NCBI GenBank assembly: GCA_948567375.1
Contig: OX419758.1
Coordinates: 58,719,001-58,783,000, forward strand
Source: Lunularia cruciata
Taxonomy: Eukaryota; Streptophyta; Marchantiopsida; Lunulariales; Lunulariaceae
Length of the DNA stretch: 64,000 nucleotides
Reading direction: 5' to 3'
A model generated the notes under the pieces. The model was not told the origin of the DNA and did not search any database. It saw only the letters and a list, made by a program, of their open reading frames with translations. Both the position numbers and the translations under genes were made by a program. This document shows positions 24,914-37,981 of the stretch, piece after piece; position 1 is the stretch's first letter, and each line of letters opens with the position of its first letter.

Positions 24914-27900
24914 CTATCGAGAAGCAGAGAGAGATTGAAAATTGGGACCAAATGCCTAGGGACAAGGAAGGCATAGAAACATATTAGCTGCTAAGAATAA
25001 TGAGATAGAGGAAGGAGCCCAAATTTGAAGAAATGGCTTATCAAGATGATAGACCAAACCCACATTTTGCCTAGACTCAATCTTAGAAAGTTGATGCTTG
25101 TCATTTCATCTCCAAGGAAGAAACCATTTCATCTCCAAACTATGGGAGCACCTAAGTATCATTGGATGTGCACAAAAATTGGAATTTCCATGGGTTTCAA
25201 GACTAAACCCATGGTAATTAAATTGATTATCTTGCAAGTGCCCAAAGGTATGAACCCTAATATACAAGGAAATCCTAAGAGGTGGGAACTAGATGTAGTA
25301 CTTGAGGCCTACCAATTGATTGATGAAGGAGAAGGACTGCCATGGAGAGGAGCAACATTAGATAAGACTAATAAATTGGAATTTGGAAGGGATCAATACT
25401 ACTCTAGGGAAGGATAACCAATCTTGGAAGTCATGGAGATCTTGTTTGACTTGTTTGATGAGCTCTAATAATGGAGCCACTTCTTGTTCAAGTACTGCCA
25501 TCATCACCAATGTGCAACTTTTCAATCTGTTTATGTTTTGCATTTGCAAGGCAATTCTCACCCTCTCTATGGGTTCTTGGAGCTTTGGAGCTTGAGAACT
25601 AGTTATAAAATATGGAATTTTGGCTTCTAGACAATTTTACTCTCTACACACTACTTATTAGCTCCATTTCTTTTAGGAGTAAGTGCATTCCTTCTTCCCT
25701 TAATTATCTTGGAAGCGGAGGCTACATTGGGTTCCATTTCCATCTTTATACTTGCTAGTTGGAGACTTGGGACATATGGGCATATTCTTGCTTTTAAATT
25801 CACTTTCTTTTTGTGACTCTAGTCAATAATCTTGGGTCCCATAAGGTCTACTAACTCGTGATGTTGTTCTCTCAACTCATAAGGACTTATCTGACTCATC
25901 CCTTCCTCTAGTAAGTCCAAAAATGGTACCTCTTTCTATGGACTTGGATGCTCATTTTCCTACACCAATTTGATCATGTCTACTATACAAGTAGCCTCCA
26001 TTGTGCTGCACATATTTGGTACTCATTGAAAATCAGCCCTTCTTTGGTTGGTGATCATGTCTTTGTAATGTCTAGATATCTGGGGTTACTCAACACTTCT
26101 ATTCCCTTGTTTGGTAGATACATCCCTCCCTTAACTCCATTATGGATTGTTTCACATCCATAGTAAAGGATATTTGAGTTCCTCGTAGCCATTCTTCACC
26201 CTCAACACCCCAACCAAATCAACAAGGTGTGAGTGACCATTATTATTAATGCTTAGTTGGGAAATTGAGTTGTAAATTAGGGTAGGCTAATACATGAAAT
26301 TATCCACAAGTTGGTCTAGAATAATAGCCAATCTAATCATTTTGCCCAAATCTTTCCTTTTCTTTATCATATGTATCACCAACACAATTTGGTAATGCTT
26401 GGAGAACTGGACAAGTAAGCTTAAGTATGGGGAGAGTAAGTCTTGGTGTTGTCTCTTCTTGAGTAAGGAGAGCAAGAGAATTTTCACCAAGGAAATCCAA
26501 GTGATCCAAATATGAATTGCACTCCTTTTTAGAGCCAATTTTCCCACAATTTGGCTCTCAAAAAATACCCATCACTCCTCCATTGCATCATAGAGGTAAA
26601 CAGGGTAATACACTATTCCTTGAGAGGTGGTTTGATGATATACACCAATTATATTGTGGTTGAGATATCAATGTGTTTAAACTACTACAATAGTAGAACA
26701 CATAGCCTGTTTGGTAGGAGAGAGGCATGAGATGGCCAATCTTTATTAGAAGCCATCCACATTGTGGTAGCATTAGCTACCCAAAAAGAAGCTTTTGAAA
26801 TAGAGCTCTTAGAATTCTAGGCTTACTAGGGCAAATTCCATTCAGAGTAAAAAAACTCTAAACAAATAGAGAACCCATTGATCTTTGACATAAGGCAGTA
26901 AGGGAGCTTTTGGTAGCTGATCTGAATATGATGTCTAAGGCCCAAAAAGGAAAGAATGGCAAGAACAAAGGGAACCAAGAGAGGTATAAAAGCATGAGCA
27001 TGTCAAGGCCATTTGTACAAAGAGAGTCAAGATGGTTCAATGTCTACTTAGAGAGTTGTTAGCTTGGTCCCAACCTACTATCACAAGCATAGAGCCAAAA
27101 GGAGAGAGAGATGAATCACCTCATCTTGAATCTACAACTAAAATTTGGGAGATTGGCTCTCCAATTAATCAATCATTACAAATCAAAGATGATATAATGA
27201 ATCAAAGATGATGCAATGATCATGGTCAGAGAGTTATGAGCAAGTGGTAGAACCCAAGGGCAAAGCCCTTTGTAAATACACTATGGTTTGCCTAGAGGTC
27301 AATATTGATGAAGGATGTGCAAGAATCTATTGAGTTGATTGGATCAAATAGAGGGAGGAAGTGGAAAAGGAACCTATAAAAGAGAGTTGGAAACTAGTAG
27401 GGAAATTTGAGGTATTATAGAGAGAGAAATACAACCATTGATGGCTACCCTACCTTAGAGGAAGAAATGGAAGATGTGGGCAATGGTGTTAATTGGGAGG
27501 AAGAATATGGTCCAATTTATGTCTCTATAGTAAGAAATGACAGTAAGGCAAAACCAGATGCTCTTATTGGCCCAACACCCAAGAGCATAGGCCTAGGTAA
27601 TCTTAGGGAGGCAGTAGGAAAGAGATGTTGGTCTATGATTATGAAGTTTTGCTTTGTCCCTAATTGAAAACTCTATACAATAGTAGGTGTAATTAGTATA
27701 TGCTTAAGGTCATTAAGAATAGTAAGTCATGAGTAGGATGCAAAGTAACCATCCACTCCATAGATAAATGAAGGACAGTTGGGAATTATGATTTGACCAA
27801 GTCCTAATAAGTAAATTGAGGGGAGGTGGGTGATTTTTACCTTGATTAGAAGGGGAGGGGTGGAAAGAGTATTAGTGGTAGTGGGGGAGATTTTTAGTTC

Positions 27901-28900
27901 TCAACCAATTTTGGGACACACTCAAGTTCACTTTGCACAAAATCTTCCCAAGGAATTGGCTTGCTATAGTCCATGTTGCAAGAGTAAGTTCACTTGAATG
28001 CCAAGTCAGTGCATGATGGAGAAGAGGGAACATGATTGTATTTTGAGATTAAACCATATATATATGGGAGATTATCTCTTGCACTTTTGGTTACCATACT
28101 AAATTTTAGGCCCAAGCACTCACTTACCCATCAATTCAATCTAGATCATGCAATAGGAGAGTATTGGACTGGAAGTGGTGGAAGGAGAGGAATGGGTAAG
28201 TGTGTGCTAGTTTTGGGTCAAAACTAGATTGCATTGATGTTTGGCAGTTCTGTATCCAGATCCCATTAGAACCTCTTATGATCAAGAATTCAACACATGC
28301 GTTTTCTTTGGTCATAGAATTTCTCTGGCTCATTTGAATGTGAAGTGATGGAAATGAGACACTATGTATGATGACTTCTCAAATTGCTAGGTTTGCTCCA
28401 AAGATTGAAGCGGATTGAGAGCAAGCCTTCTATTTTGTCAAAATTTCTCATAGGTTGATGACCAATACTAGAAGAATTGCTATTTTGCATGACTCACCAT
28501 AGTTCTCAATGACATCTGCATGTACCACCTTGGCGGTGATATGGCTTTGGTTTGTGATAGGAACTCTAACCAAAATTGGACCACCAATCCCAAATCTCAA
28601 ATCCACAACCCATTTCTTTGGACAACAACACTCTAGATGGGAATATTGATCCCATGCAATTCTACATTGAGAGTTTCCACAATCCTTTGTCTTGTCCATG
28701 CCACATTTCCAACTTGTTGACTGATACCCAATAAAATCATATTGGAATCAAGAGCATGGTTTAATAGGGTAGACTAGTAGTTGCTCATTGAATTGGTTTG
28801 TTGATAGAAAGCTAGCTTGGAGCTCTAGGCAGTCTAGAACGTCACTCAAACTTTGTAAGGACCAAGTTAATTTGACCAAAAAACCACCAAACTTTTAAAA
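24914..28900. other. decayed DNA with unrecognised short open frames
   Basis: The longest frame is 130 codons (25025-25417, plus), starting MKKWLIKMIDQTHIL; another of 86 codons lies at 27407-27667. Neither has a motif I can place. At 28742-28758 ttggaatcaagagcatgg resembles an initiator-Met primer site, but no LTR is visible next to it. Probably old transposon remains. Confidence 0.45.
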
Positions 28901-29589
28901 AAAAAACCCCACTAGGGAATGAGTAGTATGACCACGGTTGATGTAACATCAACTTGTTGATCATGGAGGTTCTCCATTTGGCAGACAAGGGATGTTGGTA
29001 GTTAACATTATTATTTTTTTCTTCTCTTGTTTGTATTTGTTAATCTAGTAATCCCATATTTTTGTTGAGTAAATTTTTTGTAGCAAAAAAAGTTTTAGAT
29101 AAGGAGTGTGGGAGGAGTTTTGGTGACACTTGAACTAGAGCCAAAAGGAATCTAAATTTTGTACTTAGGACTTAACTTGACAAATTTTGGAGAGTTTACT
29201 TGTGATTTGGGTGTGGTAGTATGAGCATGCTTTTATGTATATTCATTTAGGCATAAAAACTTTGAGCTTGATAGAGGTTAATCAAAGTAGCTCTTGTTTA
29301 ATCAAACTCTTAGAGAAGCATCCTCATTTTAAGGGACATGTTTCCCTTTAGGAATGTGTAAGGAAGCAAGTGCAAAACATAACCAAACCCCCAATTGAGC
29401 TGGACTGCACAAAATATCAAGGGAGATGTTTGCATCTACTTTGATGTTACCAAAGTAGATCCCTCACATCTTTAGGACACCTATCAATCATACTTAAGAA
29501 GAAAATTTTCAAGGAACAACCTCAAGATGCATTCTTATCCTACCTTGAGCACTTTTTGGGGTATTTGAGAATACTTCCAATCACCTACA

Positions 29590-30480
29590 GTCCACACACA
29601 CTTATAAAATTTTATAAAATCTCATCCAACATCTTTGAACTTAGTGCCTTCATCTCTACTATTAACTCTTGCTATTAGTTTGATTCAAACTACAAATACT
29701 TTGTATTTCCTCCTCCATAGCCTGCTCAATAGCAGCTAAATTAATATGATTATTCTTTGTTATAATGGGGGATTTCTTAAAAAAATCTAAAAAATAATCC
29801 TTCAGGTAGGACTTTGTTTTTGTAATCACTTAGAATTTATTGATATGCTCAATCAAATTGTGCACAATGATATTTGAGATAAAATAATCCTATAATGATA
29901 TCATAGTGCACATATGCAACTATAAATTCCATTTACTGAATACAAAATCATCCAATGTTAATAAGGATTGGACTAAGAGTTTCAAAGACATGTAATTTTC
30001 TCATATCTACAATAAGAAGTAAACTTCACTTCACAAGTGCAACAAAAGCAAATTACATCATCATGTAATTTGTTAACAACAAAAATCTACCCAAATCTAA
30101 TAAGGATGATTTGTGTTCATGTCATGACAAAGATAAGGTAATATTATGAGCATAAAACTCATTATATTACTATAATTTAATGAATGTGCATTTTTTTGAT
30201 ATTTCAAGCATGAACTTGACTTTGAGACCAATTCTTTTTATCATAGAAAGACCAAAAGTCTCATGAGGATCAAAAATTCATACAAGAGCCATACAAATAT
30301 TTGTGAAAAGAATATATAGTTTCTTCTATTGGAACATTTAGAAAGATCATTCATGTCAATTTTTCTAAATTAGATTGAAGTGATCTCTCCAAGGTTAAGT
30401 CCTCTTGGAGTTAAAAGAGGTAAGTATGTGGCTTCTTTTAAGGTGGTTAAAGCTTCCTTAAGAGTAATAATGTTAAACTT
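29590..30480 (-). mobile_element. gypsy relic F (PR-linker region)
   Basis: By eye the plus-strand text follows the antisense of element A from about 3310 to 3900: the linker anchor (cctcctccatagcctgctcaatagcag versus A's cttgctctatggtt), the segment with aatgatatcatagt, and the protease vicinity. Many indels. No LTR or coding frame remains. Confidence 0.5.
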
Positions 30481-31428
30481 TTTCCCCTTCAAAAATTTAA
30501 TTTGAATATCTTATAATAACTTTGGCTAAGATTGAAGTTTAATCTATATGATGGTTGAAAACACATAAGTTTATTAATGTATAATATTAAAAGGATGAAA
30601 TTTTTAGAAAAAATATGAAGAAGGAAATTTGGAATCATCTACAAATAATGTTTTAAAATATTAGTTTAGAAAGGAATACTGAGAATGGAGAAAAAGATTA
30701 AAAATAAGTATTTACTAATAAAAGGAATTCAGAAAGATATATAATCTATTGTGGTAATGTCAAATTACTTTGAATATTAGATATCTCTTTCTTGAAGAAT
30801 TTGTAAAAGAAGAATATAATTTTTTGAACAACAAAAAAATTTATAAAGTAAAAAAAATAAACCAACATACCCAAAAGATAGAAAAGAGAAATGAGAACTT
30901 GAACGCTAATAAGGACCCTACATAGATCAGAAAAAGGACTAATTTACCATTGGTGCTTGCATTTTCTCAAAAAAATTGTTTTTAATTGCTTCTCTCTTTT
31001 CCATGAGAAGATAGTAGAATAATTGTTAAGTCCAAAGGGTGGTCAAAGGTAAAGAACTTAAGTACTAAGGACCTTTGGATCCAAAGATAGAACATTGATT
31101 TGTATGCACCGCCACATGGATAAAGTAGTACTACCAAAGAGCATTTGCATTCTCTAAGGGGCTCACATGGGGTGAGAAAGACTTCATTAGCTGACTAAAG
31201 AATTTTGGCTATAATTTCAAGTGCACTTAAGGAAATTTCACTTTCTACCAATATTACTTAGTCTCAAAGTCAAAGAGAGAATACCATCTTCAACCTTCAT
31301 AAGTTTTGAAGCTCTTTACAATCATTCATAGTTTTTTGTGTTCTAACTTAACACGTAATAGGCAACAAGGTGTTTTTATACAAAATTCTTGAAGTAATTC
31401 TTTGTTTCCTAATAGTTAACAAATGGGC

Positions 31429-31871
31429 TGTAAAAGACAAAGGAGAGAAATAAAAGGATGGAAGATCAAAAGAGGAGATCACATTGAAACTTATAATGAG
31501 TGTAACTCCAAATGCCAAGCATGAGCTTGGGCTTTGGTATTTATAGTAAAGCATAACAAGGATATTGAGATTCTTCCAAGGAAGCTTTCCTATCAAAGTT
31601 GCTTTCTTGGAATGGAAACTAAGCTACCCGAGAAGCTTCCAAAGAAGCTACCTACTTGTTGTGCATGCTAAGCTAGTTGCTAACTTGGTATGCAAGTTAT
31701 CCAATCCTTTGAAGGTACATAAAAGCTTCCCACCAAGAAGCTTCCTAGGTGAGTCTAGAACATTCTACAAAGAAGCTTCTTAGATGCTTCTAATATATTC
31801 TTAGAATTCTTGGCTTATTTTACTAACTCAGCAGCCTCTACTAACCTGCTTCTTAAATCCATATCATTACA
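31429..31871 (-). repeat. solo LTR of the chromovirus (A/B/C-related) inside K1
   Basis: 443 bp, sense TGTAATGATATGG...CTTTTACA, with the family's TATA box and AAGCTTC motifs. Flanks TGGGC (31424-31428) and TAGGC (31872-31876) match at 4 of 5. The homologous K2 copy has one uninterrupted TAGGC at 51719-51723, the empty target site. Confidence 0.9.
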
Positions 31872-34239
31872 TAGGCAATTTACTAAAGAAGTGAGAAAAG
31901 ATAAGCCTTCTTGCTTTAGAATTAGGAATTAAGTGACTTTGTAATCATCCATAAGATGAAGGGGAAGAAAGTTAGAGCAACAAGGGACTTGAGAGGAACT
32001 CCCTATGATTGGACCCAAGAGAAGTGATGAATAGTCCTTGACGCAAATGTAAGACCAATGGGAGCAACAACGCTTGAGATGAAGTTCAAGCTTGTAGATA
32101 AAGCGTTAGTGAACCAAATTAAAGCATCCCTTGCCAATAAGAAATACAAAAAAAATGGCTAGAGGATGGATAGTTACATAGATCCAACACAAAGGTGTCA
32201 AAGCAATAATGAAACTATTTAGGCCAAAGAGAATAACTAACCTCACCAATAACTAAGCAATCTTCTTAAAACATATGTACACAGGAGAGCCAATAAATTG
32301 GCCAAATATGTTCTACTTCTAGGCAAGGAGCTTAAATTGAGAATCTGAAGAAGATAATGGAGTGACTTACCTAGCTCCCTTTGCAATGCACTTCTACATG
32401 GTGCTAAATTTGCTAACAAAGAAGGAGTGCAAGAACTTCTATAGCCACTTCCATCCAGTATTGTACTTTGCCTTGAACCCAAAGAGAATTCCCTTATCAA
32501 GAAGTATTAATTGGTAGATACAAAGTATGCAAAATAAAGAGAAATTTTTTTGGTGGACAAATAAGGAATCAACACAAAGATGAACAAGAAGAAGATGACA
32601 ACTCAATTGAAGCCTCAACATCTAGCCAAGAGAATAAGAAGGAATCCTTAAGTAATTGATCTATCTTTAGAGAAGGAGGCAAAAGACTTCCAAAAAGAAG
32701 ACCAAGAAGAAGAAGGAAGAAGAAGGATCCTTCACCTTGCATCTACATCAAGATTGGAAGAACAAGAGCAATACAAAGATGCACAATCTGCCCCAAATCC
32801 AATATAGAATAAAGACCAAGAAGGCCAAGCTAAAGACCAAGGAGAAACATTGCATTGGCCCAAAGAACCCTCTAGCATTACCCAAGAAATAGATATACTA
32901 AAAGAAGAACAAACAAAGGCTCAAAGGAAGAGTAGATGAGGACATTTTGAGTGAAGCGCAACATAAGGCCAAAGTGCAAACTGAAGAAGTTGAAGAAAGA
33001 GTAGATATAGAAGAAGAAGGCAAATACACTTTGAGTAAAGCGCAAACCAAAGTGAGTGGAGAGGCTACTCAAGAATAAATAATGTCAAGGAAGGAAGGAG
33101 CCAATTTCATAACACACTTGGTAGGTTTAGCATTGCAAATGATAGAGCTCTTTCTATTGCAATACCAAGAAGTCTACTCCAATGTGGTTGATTATCCATA
33201 ATCATCTAAAGGCTTCCTAAAGTCATCTATACAAGGAAGGAAAATGATGACAAGTGGAAGGAGGAGTCAAAGACAATAAAGCACCTTCATAAGGAGAAGG
33301 TAAAGAAGGCAAATGCCCTTGTGCAAGAAAACTTTGAGATAAAGAGGAAAACTCTTCATTGATAGCAGAGCAAAAGAGGCCTGATGAAGAACTCCAAAGG
33401 AGAAAATTTGAATTGAAAACCTTTGGGTAATGAAGAAGGATATCCTAAACTTTGGGTACAAAGATTAGCTAAAAGCACAAGACAAAGAAGTGGTAAGTAT
33501 TTGAAGGGAACTAGAGACTATCAAAATCAAAGTAGCTACCTTAGAAGTATAGATGTCCACATCTTAGAAGGAGGTGGTAATCTAAGGAGGTGGAAAACCT
33601 AATCAATACTTGAAGAAGGAGAAGGAAGAAAGTGAAGTTGTTCAACCCAAATAATAGAAGAAGTGAATTAAGAGGTGGATGCATTGAGAATTGATTTAGA
33701 AAAAAAGTAGGCAATGGTTCTTGAGTAGATAGAAGAAGTTTGGGATTAATTGGTGGAAGTTTTGGAAGATATAGCTCAAGGTAAATGACTAAGAAAAAAT
33801 TACATGAGCTAAAGCTCTAGGTCCAAAAGCTAAAGTAGAAGAAGTATGAAGATGAACAACTAGATCAATTGGCAATTCAGCTTTGAGAGCAAGAAATTAG
33901 ACAAGAAATTCACCAAGTCTTGTGACAACTTGACATTGCAAATAAACTACTACAAGGAGATGATTGATGTCTTGATCAAATTCCTTAAAGGAAAAGGTGG
34001 TTCTTTGCAATGGAATTTTGAGCCAAAGACACTTCATCGAAAGAAGTTCTTTATAGTTGTATGATCTTTGGAGTAGTAATAAGTCTAAATGATACAAGAT
34101 TGTAAGCTGTTTTCAAGGAAGAATTGATACATTTTATGATATTTGTAAGGCATATAATTAACCTACATGTGAGTAGGATAGCATATTACATGACTAAAAA
34201 TGTATAATGCAAATGTAGACAAGAGATCTTTGAATTAAT

Positions 34240-34640
34240 TTGACTAGTAGATCTCTACAAGTTAGAGAAGGAAGAAACGATTTAAGATTTTGACCAAGTA
34301 TAAATATCCATTCATTCTTTTAATTGTGATATAGAAAAGGAGCTAAAAGGTCTTTGTCATTGTTGTCTTAATTCTGAGTTTTGGTGGTTTGTCTTTGTCA
34401 AGTAAGGCTGAAGAACTTTGTAGTGTGAGATCTTTGGAGTACTTCAATGGTTAGACATTTGCAAGGTAGAGTAGGAAGAAACTATTAAAGGTTTTAACCA
34501 AGTGTAAATATTCATTCATTCCTTTAATGGTGATATAGCAAAAGAGCCAAAAGCTCTTTGTCATAGTTGCCTTATTTTCAAGTATTGGTGGTTGTCTTTT
34601 TCAAGTAGGAGTGAGGAACTTTGTGGTAGGAACATAGGAG
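34240..34640. repeat. 204-bp tandem duplication at the 3' end of K1
   Basis: Anchors gaccaagtataaatatcc (34292) and aaccaagtgtaaatattc (34496) start similar text that continues through ctttgtca and ggtggt...gtctt. K2 has a single copy. Confidence 0.8.
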
Positions 34641-35010
34641 CTTGAGTGTAGTGAAATATTTATACGTGGCTGGGGAGGTTAATCATTGAGGTTAAGAAGG
34701 AGGGAAGCAATGCATTGACAAATCAGAAATGAGCTATAATGGTGAAAGTAACATGAAAAGTAAAGACCAATTGCAAATGTATAGAGACATTTGAGGTTGT
34801 GCTTTCCAAGAAGGGTAGTAATTTCCGTGAAGGGTAGTACATAGCCTGTGGAGTTGATGACTTTGTAGTGAAGTGGCCAATTTAGGTTGAGTGAATCATC
34901 ACCTTTAAGATTAATTTAGAATATATTGTAATGAAAGTGATTATTGTAACTTTCTATTTGTTGTAATGTACCACAAGGGGCGACACTACTCTCTTCTGGG
35001 AGTGGTTCTT

Positions 35011-36580
35011 GCCCAAGAAGTAAAACACACAACAATGAAATTTTTTTAAGGTTGTGACTTCTCTTCAACTCTAGTCATTTCCTACCCATATGCTTGAAGG
35101 ATGACCTATTACTTATATCACTTTCAAATCAACATTGGGTTATCAAAGTATGATTGTTAATCTAGAATCTTGGTCAAGTTGATGTCAAAATATTAAAATA
35201 AGAAGAATATAAAGGAAAATACAATACTAAAATACTTAAATATTCCTTGTTTCAATATTCCATTGTAATTTTAATTATATTATCCTCTATTTTTCTATAT
35301 TGCTAAATATTTTATTCATGATGTCTATTCCTATACAAATTTTCCTTGATTCCATCATTTAATAAGGTTCATAATAATTTTCAAGAAAGAAGTCATTAGG
35401 TGTTTTTATTACTACAAATATTTTCCACAAGGTCACTTTGAATGTTTTGTTCTACAAGATGTTTTTTTCCATACCAAGTTCCACCACCAAATAATATTTC
35501 CCTTATAGAATGAATAATGATGTAAAAAAATAATACTCAACATGACTTCCATCAATTGACTATCTTCTCTTCCCTCTTGATTTTGGAGAAAGGAGAGTCA
35601 TAAAAGATTAGGATACCATACTTAGAATATAATCCAATAGAATCTACTTAAATACTTATATCTTATAGTACTATTGATATTGAAACTTATAAGAGTAAAG
35701 TAAATATTAAAACTATACAGATCCTCTTTTACCATGTTTAACATTATAAAAGTGAAGTTCTTTCCATTATTACTTATCTAAAATAAGTGATAAAATTGCC
35801 TTTGTCAAAATTAAATTATTCCATTTAATTTTATGTCTCAAGTAGGAGACCGATCTTAAAGATAGTTATGAATATTGCTTCTAGGAGTCAACTTTCTTTG
35901 TAGGAAAAGGAACTAATCAGAGAACAAGAACTCAAATGCAAAATGGTACATCCGCATGCTCAAAGAATTGAGAAATTACAAGGGAAGATAATATCTTAGA
36001 TTACATGTAAATTAAAATGGGTATTTTAATTTCCGTAAAGCTGAGTAACTTCTTGTTATATTACAGAAAATAAACAACAAGAGTGCATATGCACTCTTGT
36101 TGATTATTCCTATTTTCTAATATCAAGTGTGGTGGGTGGTAAGAAATTTTTTTCCACTTAATAGTTTTGAAGAATAAAATAAAAAATTCCAGAATAAAAA
36201 ATTATTCTTAAATATCATAAATACAAATTATTAAAATTTTTTTAGTTGAGAATAAGGTTCTAAACTAATTGCAAATTGCAACATATGAACACTCTTTAAA
36301 TAAAGTGGTTTTGATTAGGCCATACTTAGATCACCTTACCAAAACAAAAACAATCATTTTATTTTATGAGAAATATTAAAGAAAAGAGTTTTTTCTTTCA
36401 ATATTAGAATGAAAAAAATAATCATTCCAAAGTATGCAAACTACTAAAATTCTGAAAAGAACTACTCCTTTTAGATTTGAACCATAAGAAAAATTTCTCA
36501 TAAACAAAATAATGGAAAAAGGTGCTTATTATTAGTTATACCGTAACTTCAACTTTAATAGACAAATTTGTAAAATTTTG
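35011..36580. other. AT-rich intergenic DNA
   Basis: No open frame of note, no repeat boundary. The only structure is the palindrome at 36075-36102. Confidence 0.6.
36075..36102. repeat. 28-bp perfect palindrome with outer inverted repeat
   Basis: Perfect palindrome centred on TGCAT/ATGCA with no loop. Outside it agaaaata (left) and tattttct (right) pair again. Confidence 0.93.
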
Positions 36581-37370
36581 CTGGAGAGGGTCTGCTTTTA
36601 ACCTTCTCTAGTTTAACGTATGCGTTAATGAGAAGTGTTCCATTACGATCTGATTAGAGTTTTACTTGAACACTTAACTTGGCTTGGAGTGATACTTGGC
36701 TTGGAGGGAGCATTCATATGCTTTGCAGACTACACGTGTCAGGGCAGATTTATACTTGGTTTGAGATGATCAGGTGATAGTAGCGAAGGTCATGGTTTTG
36801 GATCCTACGCGAGATACAGTTTAGAAGGGAATGATTACCCATCCTCCTGGATGGGTGGCGAGTGCAACGGCGAGTCACAAGGTCTCCAAGTATAGGGGCA
36901 TGTAGTGAGGTCATCTTTTTGTTCCTCTAGCCTTGGAGTTACAGACACTGCATTTGACACATTTGTCAAGGAGTGCGCAAAAGCTTATCATGTTAGGCGC
37001 ACGGGGTATCACTCTCACTTTCATACTTTGTAGCACATTTTAGACAACATATGTCCCTTGCTCTATAGAATACAATGACTAGTACAATCCATATGAAAGT
37101 AATCACATTAGATGATCTTTCTTCTAATTCTCCAATTGTGTTTAGAAATTTACAATTTACCTAGCTAGGATATATTAGGTGCAGGGAGGCAAATTTCTCA
37201 TATAGACTCTATTGGAGCTTAGCCCCATTTTACTTGTGTTGTCTCTCCGTTGTACGGCTTGATGGGTCTTCCCATCCTTCGTTTATTCTACGCGGTCGCC
37301 TTCCTCCTATTGTTCGGTCATCAGGCAGTAGTTGAGAACTTCCTCGTATATTTTGCTCCTTCCTTGCCAT
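36581..37370. other. GC-richer upstream flank of OEP16
   Basis: Composition shifts upward here. I see no open frame or RNA gene. Contains a CACGTG at 36733-36738 and a small hairpin (acccatcc...ggatgggt) near 36837-36856. Confidence 0.5.
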
Positions 37371-37620
37371 CCCACCACGTGGTGCACTCCTAGAGCAGGG
37401 AATGTGAGAATGTGCTGTTATCTCGTCACATTTAGCCACGTGTCATATCCAACCAACCCGAATTCTGGAATTCCACGTGTCGAGATGAGTTTTGGAAGTG
37501 GATATCCTGGACATCCTTCCCGGAACTGGAAGGGGATGAAGTTAGGCGCAGAAATTTTAGAGGACATGAAAGAAAGAGAAGGATTTGAACCTTAAAATGT
37601 TGCTTTGCTGCACGTGGACG
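37371..37620 (+). promoter_or_regulatory. cluster of CACGTG (G-box/ABRE-like) sites upstream of OEP16
   Basis: CACGTG at 37376-37381, 37437-37442, 37474-37479 and 37611-37616, with a further copy at 36733. Three have the CACGTGT or CACGTGG form of ABA-responsive elements bound by plant bZIP factors. Four copies in 241 bp is far above chance. Their link to OEP16 (start codon 37982) is by position only. Binding is inferred. Confidence 0.6.
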
Positions 37621-37981
37621 GTGGATGCCTGATGCGCTTTGGACCTACATAAGCACTGCTTGTCGATGCTTAAAGTATAGTCGTGTCAAGTGCAGAGGTG
37701 TTGAAACATCAGTCGATTGCATTGCAGTGGACGAGAAGCTCCTCAGGTAAGGAGCTGCTTCTGTCAGTCGTTCGCATTGGGTGCCGAGTTCATTTGCATG
37801 AAACCGCTTTGAGGATTATAGCTTTGCTTGTTGTTTGCAAAGGAGACAGCAGTCTATCGCGGTAGTAGTCCAGTTTGTTTTCACTAGGATCGACATCCAT
37901 CTTGCTGCTAATAGAGTTGACTTCTATTCACCACAGGCGACAGATTTGAAAATCACAAAAGTTGTGAGAAAAGAAGCCAAG

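Larger units (their letters stand above)
31010..35010 (+). pseudogene. K1: member of the K family, interrupted by a solo LTR
   Basis: Colinear with K2 (51285-54650) from the ttaagtccaaag.ggtggtc anchor to the gacactact...gtggttcttg right end, apart from the 443-bp solo LTR at 31429-31871. Recognisable pieces: RDLRGTPYDWTQE near 31990, AMHFYMVLNLLTKKE near 32390, a Lys/Glu/Gln-rich stretch at 32580-33600, and YYKEMIDVLIKFLKGKGGSLQWNF near 33940. Stops and shifts are frequent. It carries an internal 204-bp duplication at 34240-34640. Function unknown; a gag-like or structural protein of a non-autonomous element would fit, but I see no LTRs of its own. Confidence 0.55.

Noticed and set aside
28742-28758. 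Primer binding site of another retroelement
   Set aside because: Needs an extra base to match the initiator-Met complement and has no LTR next to it.
37835-37981. In-frame N-terminal extension of OEP16 exon 1 (49 more codons)
   Set aside because: Similarity to the family starts at the Met at 37982, and the extension would make the protein longer than any typical OEP16.
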